Of a stretch of 64,000 bases of DNA, positions 7,941 through 15,030 are shown one piece after another (within the stretch, counting starts at the first letter, position 1; the number at the start of each line of letters is the position of its first letter). The notes under the pieces are model-generated. The model was not told the origin of the DNA. It saw nothing but the letters and a program-made list of their open reading frames with translations, and made no database searches. Origin of the DNA: Deltaproteobacteria bacterium (GTDB lineage: Bacteria; Myxococcota_A; UBA9160; JAJDAL01). The translations under genes and the position numbers were made by a program. The stretch covers positions 1 through 64,000 of the forward strand of contig JAJDAL010000021.1 of NCBI GenBank assembly GCA_029261875.1, written 5' to 3'.

Positions 7941-9178
7941 GCGATCGACTCGCGAAATTCGTACAGGGTGTATTCGGACTCGGCGATCAACACGAGGGCT
8001 TCGCGGATTTTCGCGAGGGCTTCCGCGTGGGTCAATTGCGTGAGTAGCGTCGAATACACACCGCGATAGAAGTAATCCGGATCGACGCGCACGCGGCCGA
8101 CGAGGGTGGTCGCGCGGGCGCCCGCGGTTGCGGCGTAGTCGAGTTTGACGGACTCGCCGGGCAGTACGCGGGTGTCCCAGAGTTCTTCCCACGCCCCGAG
8201 GTCGACCTCTCGGGCGATGACCGCCGATTCTCGTGTGTCTGCGATTTCTTCTCCCGCAGCGTCCTCCTGCCAGATGTGAAGCCAGACTCGCGGCGTCACA
8301 TAGGTGGGAAACGCATGACCCACACCGGTATTTTGCAGCACGAGCGCGGCGCGGATTTGCGTCGGAGTTCGTTCGTGAACGAATAGAGCGGATTCGACCC
8401 CCGACCGAACCGTTTCGGGATCGTGAATTCCCCGCCAGAGGTGTGCGCGATCCGGCATGTGGCAATTCTGGCAAGTGCGGCCGGCTTTTGCGGCAGGGCT
8501 CACGACCCATTCCGCGTAGGTGTTCTCGAGGGGCTTCCCATTGATGCCGGGGTCGTCGAAGAATTGATGACACGGGGCGCAGAATCGACTCTCTGCGAAC
8601 TCGGCGCGCGCTTCAAAGCCCGCGTGGGGCACGGGAGTCGCGATTTCGGGGAGCCCGGCACGTCGAGGCGGTCCGAAACGCGCATGGGCGCGGACGTGGC
8701 AGGCGGCGCACACGATTCCCTGTTGCCGAAGCGCGGAGTCGAAAGCGGGTTCCGCTGCGAGGGCGGCGTTGACGGGTTGTTGCTCGGAAAGCGGGGCGTG
8801 GCAGGTCTGGCATTGGCGCAATTCGTGGGGCGCGGCGAGGTCGCCCTCGATCAATTGTCCGGAAAAACCGGGGGAGAAGGCCTTGGCGTGGAAAGAGGAT
8901 TGCCACTCGTGCCATTGCTTTGGATGGCAGGCGCCGCAGCGGGTGGGATCCAGGGACGACTCGGTGCTGGAAAAATGACTCGGCGGCTCGCCCTGCAGGG
9001 GAACGGGCAAGCGCCAATGTTGAGAGAGGAACGCGCCCAGGACCTGTTCGCGTTCCGAGACCGGCTCCGCGTCGGTGCGGGCTGCGGCGGGGGCTTGGGA
9101 TTCGGCTTGGCAAGCCGTGAGCGCGCTCACGGCCGCAATGGCGATCCAGCATCGGAATCCGCGAAGGGTTCGATTCAG
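7934..9178 (-). CDS. Pentahaem c-type cytochrome lipoprotein
   Basis: A 414-residue multihaem cytochrome. An N-terminal signal ends in SALTAC, a good lipobox with Cys at 23. Five CxxCH haem sites are at about 81-85, 123-127, 157-161, 200-204 and 236-240. The first is followed by KQWHEWQSSFHAKAF, typical of cytochrome c554-like proteins. The last 170 residues contain no haem and look like a beta-rich domain. Expected role: electron transfer at the periplasmic or outer-membrane face. The start is uncertain. No ATG, GTG or TTG lies at a sensible place, and a CTG at 9178 overlapping the gloB stop gives the full signal peptide, implying coupling to gloB. It converges with the NPC-repeat cytochrome. 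Confidence 0.85.
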   Translation of the reverse strand: MNRTLRGFRCWIAIAAVSALTACQAESQAPAAARTDAEPVSEREQVLGAFLSQHWRLPVPLQGEPPSHFSSTESSLDPTRCGACHPKQWHEWQSSFHAKAFSPGFSGQLIEGDLAAPHELRQCQTCHAPLSEQQPVNAALAAEPAFDSALRQQGIVCAACHVRAHARFGPPRRAGLPEIATPVPHAGFEARAEFAESRFCAPCHQFFDDPGINGKPLENTYAEWVVSPAAKAGRTCQNCHMPDRAHLWRGIHDPETVRSGVESALFVHERTPTQIRAALVLQNTGVGHAFPTYVTPRVWLHIWQEDAAGEEIADTRESAVIAREVDLGAWEELWDTRVLPGESVKLDYAATAGARATTLVGRVRVDPDYFYRGVYSTLLTQLTHAEALAKIREALVLIAESEYTLYEFRESIAQ

Positions 9179-9933
9179 AAATTGTCCTTGAGCGTTCGAA
9201 TGCGTCCCAATTCCTCGGCATTGGATGCGCGCAGGAAAGGATTGGTTTCGTGCTCGTCGCCGATCGTCGAAGGAATCGTCATCTCGCTGGGCGTGGCGTC
9301 GTGCCAATCCGCGGCCTTGCCGGCTCGAATCGCTTCGACCCGCGCGAGCTTTTCGCGGACCGCCGCGTTTTCGGGCTCGACGTGGGCGGCGAAGCGAAGG
9401 TTGCTTTCGGTGTACTCGTGTCCGCAATAGACGCGCATGTCGTGCGGGAGTTTTCCGAGCTTCTCGCAGAGCGCCGTATACATCATCTCCGGGGTGCCCT
9501 CGAAGAGCCGCCCGCAGCCGCCGGCGAAAAGCGTGTCCCCGCAAAAGACCGCCTTGGCTTCGTCGAACACGTAGGCGATGTGGCCCGTCGTATGGGCGGG
9601 AATGAAGAAAATCCGCGCTTCGTTTTCTCCGACGGAGATCGTGTCGCCTTCTTCCAGAGGATCCGTCAGGCCCGGTAGACGCCCGGCGTCCGAAGTATGG
9701 CCGAAGACCGGCGCCGAATAGCGCTTCGCGAGTTCCGGGTTTGCGGCCGAATGATCCGGGTGATGATGGGTCGAGAGGATTTTCGTCACGCGCGCGCCGC
9801 ACGATTCCACGCGGGCGATGACGGGTGCGGCTTCGGGGGCGTCGACCACCGCCGCGTCGCCGCTGCTCTCACAGATCAACAGGTAGGTGTAGTTGTCGCC
9901 AAAAGTCGGAATGCGTTCGATGCGAAGTCCCAT
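9175..9933 (-). CDS. gloB: Hydroxyacylglutathione hydrolase (glyoxalase II)
   Basis: A 252-residue glyoxalase II. It hydrolyses S-lactoylglutathione to lactate and glutathione in the cytoplasm, the second step of methylglyoxal detoxification. The binuclear metal motif THHHPDH is near residue 55, with GHT, FIPAHTTGHIAY and FCGDTLFAGGCGR following and YCGHEYT near 165. The C-terminal domain carries the conserved ETNPFLR. Length is normal for the family. The ATG is preceded by a short intergenic stretch of 64 bases to the nuclease gene. Its stop overlaps the proposed CTG start of the cytochrome gene. Confidence 0.9.
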   Translation of the reverse strand: MGLRIERIPTFGDNYTYLLICESSGDAAVVDAPEAAPVIARVESCGARVTKILSTHHHPDHSAANPELAKRYSAPVFGHTSDAGRLPGLTDPLEEGDTISVGENEARIFFIPAHTTGHIAYVFDEAKAVFCGDTLFAGGCGRLFEGTPEMMYTALCEKLGKLPHDMRVYCGHEYTESNLRFAAHVEPENAAVREKLARVEAIRAGKAADWHDATPSEMTIPSTIGDEHETNPFLRASNAEELGRIRTLKDNF

Positions 9934-9997
9934 GCGGCGAGTCTAGGAGCCTGTTTGCGGATGCACAACGGGAATCGCGGCGTCGAAACCACGGGGT

Positions 9998-10933
9998 CTA
10001 GAACAGCGCCAACTGTCCCGGTTCGGCGACCGCTTCCGGGGCGTCCGACGCAACGGTTGCGACCGGCGGCTCGAGGGCAGGCGGGGGCTTGGCGGCGGCG
10101 GGTTCTTCGCGCCCGCCACCGACCGGGCAGCGACTTCGGTATTCGCACCAACCGCAAAGCGCCGAGGGACGTGCGGGGAATTCCGTGGCGTCCTCGATCT
10201 GATCGATCAGCCGAATGGTGTCGTCGCGCAGCTCCTGCAGTTGTGTTTCGCTGCGCGTCGAGATGCGGATCGTGTTGTTCAACAGATAATCCCAAACGAG
10301 GCGGATCTCCTTCGACTCGGACACGAAACGCTCGCCGAGGCCGATCTGATACAGGGCGAGCTGTCGGTCGCGATCGAGGGCCGATTGGGAGGGGACGCGG
10401 CGGCCGGTCTTGTAGTCGTGAATCTCGATCGCGCCGTCGCGGGCGCGCACCACGCGGTCGATGATGCCGTTCATGCGATAGCGATCTTCGACGTCGAGAG
10501 AAAACTGGACCCGTTCCTCTACGGCCAGGGTTTCGTCCCGGTCGAAGGGATAGTCGCGGCGGTAGAAATGGTTCAGGCAGCGGATGCCGGATTCGCGATA
10601 GAACTCCGGCGGGTTTTCCGAGCGCACGATGCGAATGCGCTGCTCATCGTATTCCTTGTCCCAAAGCGCCTGGAAACGCTTGTGAACCTGATCGAGGGGC
10701 GGGACGTTTCCTTTGGCGACGGCGAGGTGCACGCGCTCGATCACTTCGTGTACGCGCTTGCCCATGAAGGCTTCGATGGATTCGGAATCGGCAGGGATGT
10801 GCTGGATGTAGCGGTAGTGGAATTGCAGCGGACATTTCTCGTAGGAAGAAAGCCGCGAGTGACTGTAGGCCGTTCGCACGAACACCTCGGGGACTCCTGC
10901 GCTGCGCGCGCGTTCGGACTCCCGGTACTGCAA
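9998..10933 (-). CDS. RecB/Cas4-like PD-(D/E)XK nuclease with Fe-S cysteines and C-terminal clamp motif
   Basis: About 311 residues. The nuclease core motifs are GIIDRV near 155 and IHDYKTGR near 170. One Cys near the N-terminus (SYEKCPLQFHY) and three near the C-terminus (CGWCEYRSRC) match the 4Fe-4S arrangement of AddB and Cas4. After a Pro/Ala-rich linker the protein ends in QLALF, matching the bacterial sliding-clamp-binding pentapeptide consensus. It probably acts in DNA repair or processing with the replication clamp; the clamp link is inference. The TTG start is weak; GTG codons at 10885 and 10879 are alternatives. It follows a related nuclease gene by 38 bases. Confidence 0.85.
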   Translation of the reverse strand: MQYRESERARSAGVPEVFVRTAYSHSRLSSYEKCPLQFHYRYIQHIPADSESIEAFMGKRVHEVIERVHLAVAKGNVPPLDQVHKRFQALWDKEYDEQRIRIVRSENPPEFYRESGIRCLNHFYRRDYPFDRDETLAVEERVQFSLDVEDRYRMNGIIDRVVRARDGAIEIHDYKTGRRVPSQSALDRDRQLALYQIGLGERFVSESKEIRLVWDYLLNNTIRISTRSETQLQELRDDTIRLIDQIEDATEFPARPSALCGWCEYRSRCPVGGGREEPAAAKPPPALEPPVATVASDAPEAVAEPGQLALF

Positions 10934-10971
10934 CGCGGCGGGGGGACGCCGTGTGGGTGGAGGAAGCGGGA

Positions 10972-11910
10972 TTATAGGCGTGCTGTAGGGCTCGGGTCCA
11001 GCTCTCGGATCAGCTTCTCGCGCAAACAGATCCGACGATAGTTACAGCGCCGACACAGGCGCGGTGAATCCACGGCTGGGAAGTCTTCCTCGCTCGCCGC
11101 ATTGGATTCGGGGCTATCGACTTTTTGCAGCATGTCGCGAATGCTGTTCTGGATGCGCGAAAGCGCCGCATCGAGGGCGCGTTTTTCCAGACGCAGGGTT
11201 TGAATCTCGCCGCTGGCCAGGTAGACGAGCTGGGTTTCCACCTGTTCCGGCGGCACGCCCCAGCGCTGGGAGGCGTAGAGGACGTAGGTGGCGATCTGCA
11301 TCGAGTGATCGTCGCCGCGCGCCCGGCCCGTCTTCCAATCGATGATGACGATTTCGCCGGATTCCGTGCGATAGGAGGCGTCGAGTTTGACGAAAACCTT
11401 CACGTTTTCGAGCTCGAAGGATTGCAGGGACTCGACTTCGAGCCAGCGGTCCGAAGGAAGAGAACGCAGTTGCTCGTAGAGGGGCAGGCGGTAGAACGTC
11501 GCGAGGCAACGCCGGACGTGTTCCGCGTTGGCGCGCCACTGCGCGTCCGGGACCGGGATCGCGTATTCGTGCTCCGTGAGCCGCTCTTTGACGTCTCCCG
11601 AGCGCGAGCGTGCCCATTCGTCGCGCATGGATTGGATCGTGGCGTCGATGGCCGCCTGGGGGTCGAGGGGCTCGATCCCACGCCGGAGATTCGTGAGGGC
11701 GCGCTCGCAACAGCGGTGGACGACATCGCCCGCCCACATCTCCTTGCTGCGGACGTTCTTCAGGCGGTAGATCTCTTTGTTGCGATCGGGCGCTGCGGCG
11801 TCCCAGCCCCCCCAGGACCCGTAATAATGGAACCAGTACGCGCGCAGGCATTCGCGAAACTTTCCGTCTCGCGATTTCGACCAGGAGATATCGTTGCGAA
11901 AATCCGCCAT
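10972..11910 (-). CDS. RecB-like PD-(D/E)XK nuclease with Fe-S cysteines
   Basis: A 312-residue nuclease-family protein. The catalytic block IIDWKTGR is near residue 190, preceded by FVKLDASYR. The Cys pattern again suits a 4Fe-4S cluster: CLRAYWFHY near 21 and CRRCNYRRIC near the C-terminus. It shares design with the downstream gene but has low identity and no clamp motif, so the pair is not a recent duplication. No helicase gene is nearby, so this is not an ordinary AddAB or RecBCD set. A role in DNA-end processing or repair is likely by family. The ATG start diverges from the Mrp-like gene across 128 bases. Confidence 0.85.
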   Translation of the reverse strand: MADFRNDISWSKSRDGKFRECLRAYWFHYYGSWGGWDAAAPDRNKEIYRLKNVRSKEMWAGDVVHRCCERALTNLRRGIEPLDPQAAIDATIQSMRDEWARSRSGDVKERLTEHEYAIPVPDAQWRANAEHVRRCLATFYRLPLYEQLRSLPSDRWLEVESLQSFELENVKVFVKLDASYRTESGEIVIIDWKTGRARGDDHSMQIATYVLYASQRWGVPPEQVETQLVYLASGEIQTLRLEKRALDAALSRIQNSIRDMLQKVDSPESNAASEEDFPAVDSPRLCRRCNYRRICLREKLIRELDPSPTARL

Positions 11911-12038
11911 GCGGCTTGCACCCTACCACCCCGTAGAGTGGGATCAAAGCGCGGCGGTGGCACTCGAGCGAAACCGGGTTTGGGTATTCGGGGAGGGGCT
12001 TTTGTGGAACGGCGGTATCGCTCCTAAGCTCGCAAATC

Positions 12039-12932
12039 ATGGACCGCGACCCGGCTTTCGACCCCAGTTCCCTCGTCGAGGATCTCGAGTCCGTGCGGGA
12101 ACGCATCGCGACGCGCCTCGCGAACGTGGGGCGAACCATCGCGGTCATGAGCGGCAAAGGCGGTGTGGGGAAGAGTGCGGTCGCGGTGAATCTCTCCTTG
12201 GCGCTCGCCCGCCAGGGACAGCGCGTGGCGCTGCTCGACGCCGACTTGAACGGCCCTTCGCTGGGGAAGATGCTGGGATTGCGGGGACAGCCCGTGCGCG
12301 TGGTCGGGAGCTCGCTGCGTCCGGTGATCGGGCCGCTCGAGGTTGCGGTCCAAAGCATGGATTTCTTCCTGCAGGGCAATCAGCCCCTCGATTGGGACGG
12401 GCCCGATGCATCCGGGTCGCCGCTGCGCAGCGCCTTCGAGGATGCTGCGATCGCGGACCTGCTGGGCGGCACGGATTGGGGAGAGCGCGACATCTTGCTG
12501 ATCGATCTCGCCCCCGGGGCCGAACGCCTGCCCGCCTTGACGCGGCTGCTCCCGTCTCTGCTCGGTGCCCTGGCGGTCACGATCCCGACGCAAGTCGCGC
12601 TGCTGGCCGTCGAGCGCTCCCTACGCCGGGCCCGCGAGGCCGGAATCGCCCTGATTGGGATGGTGGAGAACATGGGGAGTTCGGTCTGTTCCGCCTGTGG
12701 ACACGAAGCGCCGCTGTTCCGCGAAGCGCCCGTCGAACAGCTGGCCCGCGACCTCGACGTGCCGGTAGTGGCGCGGATTCCCTTCGAAGCCGATCTGGCG
12801 GCGGCCGCGGACGCCGGGGAGCCCTATGTTCCCCACGGCAATCAACGCTCCCCCGCCCAGGGGCAGTTCGAAGCGCTCGCGCGCGCGGTCGTGCGCTGGG
12901 TGCCACCGGACCCGGAGGTCGACGCATGGTAA
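12039..12932 (+). CDS. mrp: Mrp/NBP35-like P-loop ATPase (Fe-S carrier type)
   Basis: A 297-residue MinD/Mrp-family ATPase. The deviant Walker A GKGGVGKS is near residue 40, the switch-like DADLNGPSLGKML near 68, and LIDLAPG near 155. A CSACG motif near 213 corresponds to the CxxC of Mrp/NBP35 proteins, which in dimers holds a bridging 4Fe-4S cluster. The N-terminal DUF59 domain found in many Mrp proteins is absent. The expected role is Fe-S cluster carriage in the cytoplasm. The ATG has no clear ribosome-binding site and follows a TAAGCT element by eight bases, so the mRNA may be leaderless. It overlaps the ccmH-like gene. Confidence 0.85.
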   Translation: MDRDPAFDPSSLVEDLESVRERIATRLANVGRTIAVMSGKGGVGKSAVAVNLSLALARQGQRVALLDADLNGPSLGKMLGLRGQPVRVVGSSLRPVIGPLEVAVQSMDFFLQGNQPLDWDGPDASGSPLRSAFEDAAIADLLGGTDWGERDILLIDLAPGAERLPALTRLLPSLLGALAVTIPTQVALLAVERSLRRAREAGIALIGMVENMGSSVCSACGHEAPLFREAPVEQLARDLDVPVVARIPFEADLAAAADAGEPYVPHGNQRSPAQGQFEALARAVVRWVPPDPEVDAW

Positions 12933-13387
12933 ATCGAGCCTTTCTCGTTGCGGTCGTTCTCGCCGCGACTGGCGTTGCGTCTCCGAGTCCCGCCCAGGAG
13001 AACGTCTGGGCGTTTGGCCTCGCCTACGAGATCATGAGTCCGTTTTGTCCCGGACGAACCCTTGCGGATTGTCCCAGTGACCAGGCGACGCAGCTGCGCC
13101 TGTGGATCGCGCAACAGGAACTCGACGGGCGAACCCAGGACGAGGTCGTGGCCGAGCTGATCTCGCGCTACGGCGAAGACGTCCGCGCCCGCCCCGAAGC
13201 CAAGGGACTGGGGCTCGCCGCCTACCTGATTCCCGTCGTGGCACTGCTGCTGGGAGGCGGTGGCATTGCGTGGTATTTGCGGCGCCAGGTGCGGGAAGTG
13301 GAATCGGAACCCATCCAGAGCGACGCGGCACCGGATCCGGAATTTCTGCGTCGCGTGGACGAAGAATTGCGGGAGCGCGCGCGGTGA
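12926..13387 (+). CDS. ccmH: CcmH-like cytochrome c biogenesis protein, CX7C variant
   Basis: A 153-residue protein with a signal peptide or anchor (FLVAVVLAATGVA), a periplasmic domain and one membrane helix near residues 95-115 (YLIPVVALLLGGGGIAWYL). This is the layout of CcmH, which reduces apocytochrome haem-site cysteines. The classical LRCxxC motif is replaced by FCPGRTLADC, so the two Cys are separated by seven residues. LRLWI and EVVAELISRYGEDV match the family consensus after the motif. The start overlaps the mrp stop and the end overlaps the next GTG. It plausibly matures the cytochromes at 6975-9178, as inference. Confidence 0.75.
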   Translation: MVNRAFLVAVVLAATGVASPSPAQENVWAFGLAYEIMSPFCPGRTLADCPSDQATQLRLWIAQQELDGRTQDEVVAELISRYGEDVRARPEAKGLGLAAYLIPVVALLLGGGGIAWYLRRQVREVESEPIQSDAAPDPEFLRRVDEELRERAR

Positions 13388-13938
13388 AGATCTACACACG
13401 CCGGGGAGACGGCGGGGAAACGGACCTGTTTGGCGGCGATCGGGTGACCAAAGATCACCTGCGCGTCGAGGCCTACGGCGCGGTGGACGAATTGAATGCG
13501 GCGTTGGGTGTGGCGGCGTCACACCTGAGCGATCCCGCGTCGCGTGCGCGCATCGAAGTCGTTCAGGAAGCGCTGTTCGATCTCGGCGCGTATTTGGCGG
13601 CTCCCTCGCTGGAACGCCGGGAAAAGGCTTCGATCGCCGAGCCGACCCTCGAGGGCGTGGAAGCCCTCGAGGCCGAAATCGATCGCCTCGAAAGTGAATT
13701 GAAACCGCTGAAGCGTTTCGTGCTTCCCGGCGGCACTCCGTCCGCGGCGGCGCTCCACCTGGCGCGAACCATCTGCCGCCGGGCCGAACGCCGCTCGGTC
13801 GCACTGCATCGCGAACAAGCGCTTGCCCCTGCGGCGTTGCGCTATTTGAATCGCCTATCCGATTGGTTGTTCGTGTTGGCGCGGTTCGAGAATCACCGCG
13901 CTGGCGTAGCGGACGTCGAGTGGGTAGGTCGGCGCTGA
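13384..13938 (+). CDS. Cob(I)alamin adenosyltransferase (PduO type)
   Basis: A 184-residue PduO-type ATP:cob(I)alamin adenosyltransferase, making adenosylcobalamin from ATP and reduced cobalamin. The N-terminal block YTRRGDGGETDLFGG holds the ATP-binding loop, and RVEAYGAVDELNAALG follows as in the family. The helical C-terminal part has ICRRAERR and YLNRLSDWLFVLAR. The GTG start overlaps the ccmH-like stop (GTGA). Opposite and downstream lie meaB and the B12-dependent mutase, so its product probably feeds that mutase. The last 84 bases overlap a small antisense gene. Confidence 0.93.
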   Translation: MKIYTRRGDGGETDLFGGDRVTKDHLRVEAYGAVDELNAALGVAASHLSDPASRARIEVVQEALFDLGAYLAAPSLERREKASIAEPTLEGVEALEAEIDRLESELKPLKRFVLPGGTPSAAALHLARTICRRAERRSVALHREQALAPAALRYLNRLSDWLFVLARFENHRAGVADVEWVGRR

Positions 13939-14052
13939 TCCGATGTAGCGGACCGGTCGTTCCATGCGCGTCCGGATCCAGAGCCCGATGGCGAACCCGA
14001 TCAAGAGTGAAATCAAGAGCGTCAGCAGGAACGATCGCAGTGCCTTGGCCAT
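13855..14052 (-). CDS. Small single-span membrane protein, hypothetical
   Basis: A 65-residue protein beginning MAKALRSF, with one hydrophobic helix at about 8-26 (LLTLLISLLIGFAIGLWI) and a basic RTRMERPVR stretch after it, so a short anchor with a 40-residue tail. The ATG has a GGAGG site at normal spacing and lies 20 bases after the meaB stop, so it can be the third gene of the mutase-meaB transcript. Its last 84 bases overlap the adenosyltransferase gene in antisense. I do not recognise a family. The good ribosome-binding site and helix support it; the overlap lowers confidence. Confidence 0.5.
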   Translation of the reverse strand: MAKALRSFLLTLLISLLIGFAIGLWIRTRMERPVRYIGSAPTYPLDVRYASAVILEPRQHEQPIG

Positions 14053-14072
14053 GGGCGCCTCCGGTTCAGTGG

Positions 14073-15017
14073 TTAGCCCTTTCTCAGGCGATCTTCGATC
14101 TCGGCACTCAGTTTTCGCAACAGGTTGAACGCGCCTTCGGGGGCTGCGTTGAGTCGTTCGGCCGCCGCCGCGCGCCCGCCGATGCCGTCGAGGCCGAAGC
14201 CCCCGTAGCGGCGTTCGAGCGCATCGAGCACCGCGGCGCTGGCACCGCGGCGGCGCCGCGCATCGAGTGTGTCGGTGTCCAGGAGGTGTTGCCGGTGGGC
14301 GTCGAGGGTCGCCATCAATTCCGCAATCCCGGTTCCGTCGCGCGCGGAAACCGCGAGCACCGGGGGCGTCCAACCGGCGTCGCGTTCGCTCATCCCCAGG
14401 GCATTTTCGAGTTCGTTGCGCGTGCGTTCCGCCGGGGGACCGAGGTCCGATTTGTTGACGGCGAACACGTCGGGGATTTCCATCAGCCCGGCCTTCATGA
14501 ATTGCAGGGTGTCGCCGGCGCCGGGTTGCGCGGCGAATAGCAGCGAATCGCAAACCATCTCCACGTCGGCTTCGGATTGTCCCACTCCGACGGTTTCGAT
14601 GAACACGTAGTCGAATACGACGCCCAGCACGGTGACGCTTGCGTGCGTGGCGTCCGCCAGGCCGCCGAGGCGTTCCCGCGACGCCATGGAGCGGAAGAAA
14701 ACGCCGGGGTCCGCGGCACCGGCGCGAACCCGCACGCGATCTCCCAGCAGTGCGCCGCCCGTGCGGCGACTCGAAGGGTCGATGGCGACGATGCCGACGG
14801 TTCGACCCTGATCGCGCAAATTGCGCACGATGGCGTCGAGCAGCGTGGATTTTCCGGCGCCGGGCGCCCCGGTGACGCCGATGCGTCGCGCCCCGGGTGC
14901 CGGCGCGTCGGATTCGAGGACTTCGAGAAGATCGAGGGCTTCGCGCCGCCGCTCCGGGCGCGTGTCGTCGAGAAGATTCAATGCCGGCGCAACGGCGCCC
15001 CGGTCACGGGCGAGCAA
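14073..15017 (-). CDS. meaB: MeaB-type G3E GTPase, chaperone of a B12-dependent mutase
   Basis: A 314-residue GTPase of the MeaB/ArgK family, which guards acyl-CoA mutases by gating cofactor loading and release. Walker A GAPGAGKS is at about 50-57, AIDPSSRRTGGALLGDR near 80-95, ETVGVGQSE near 140 and NKSD near 185 (guanine specificity). The start shown is a TTG; family alignments would favour a few more N-terminal residues, and an in-frame CTG at 15029 just after the mutase stop would supply them. The gene directly follows the mutase gene by 13 bases, the usual arrangement for a mutase and its chaperone. Confidence 0.93.
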   Translation of the reverse strand: MLARDRGAVAPALNLLDDTRPERRREALDLLEVLESDAPAPGARRIGVTGAPGAGKSTLLDAIVRNLRDQGRTVGIVAIDPSSRRTGGALLGDRVRVRAGAADPGVFFRSMASRERLGGLADATHASVTVLGVVFDYVFIETVGVGQSEADVEMVCDSLLFAAQPGAGDTLQFMKAGLMEIPDVFAVNKSDLGPPAERTRNELENALGMSERDAGWTPPVLAVSARDGTGIAELMATLDAHRQHLLDTDTLDARRRRGASAAVLDALERRYGGFGLDGIGGRAAAAERLNAAPEGAFNLLRKLSAEIEDRLRKG

Positions 15018-15030
15018 TCGCTTCGCCAGT

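Noticed and set aside
9998..11910. Cas4 genes of a CRISPR-Cas locus
   Set aside because: No repeat-spacer array and no other cas gene occurs in the window; the Cys pattern alone is shared with AddB-type nucleases.
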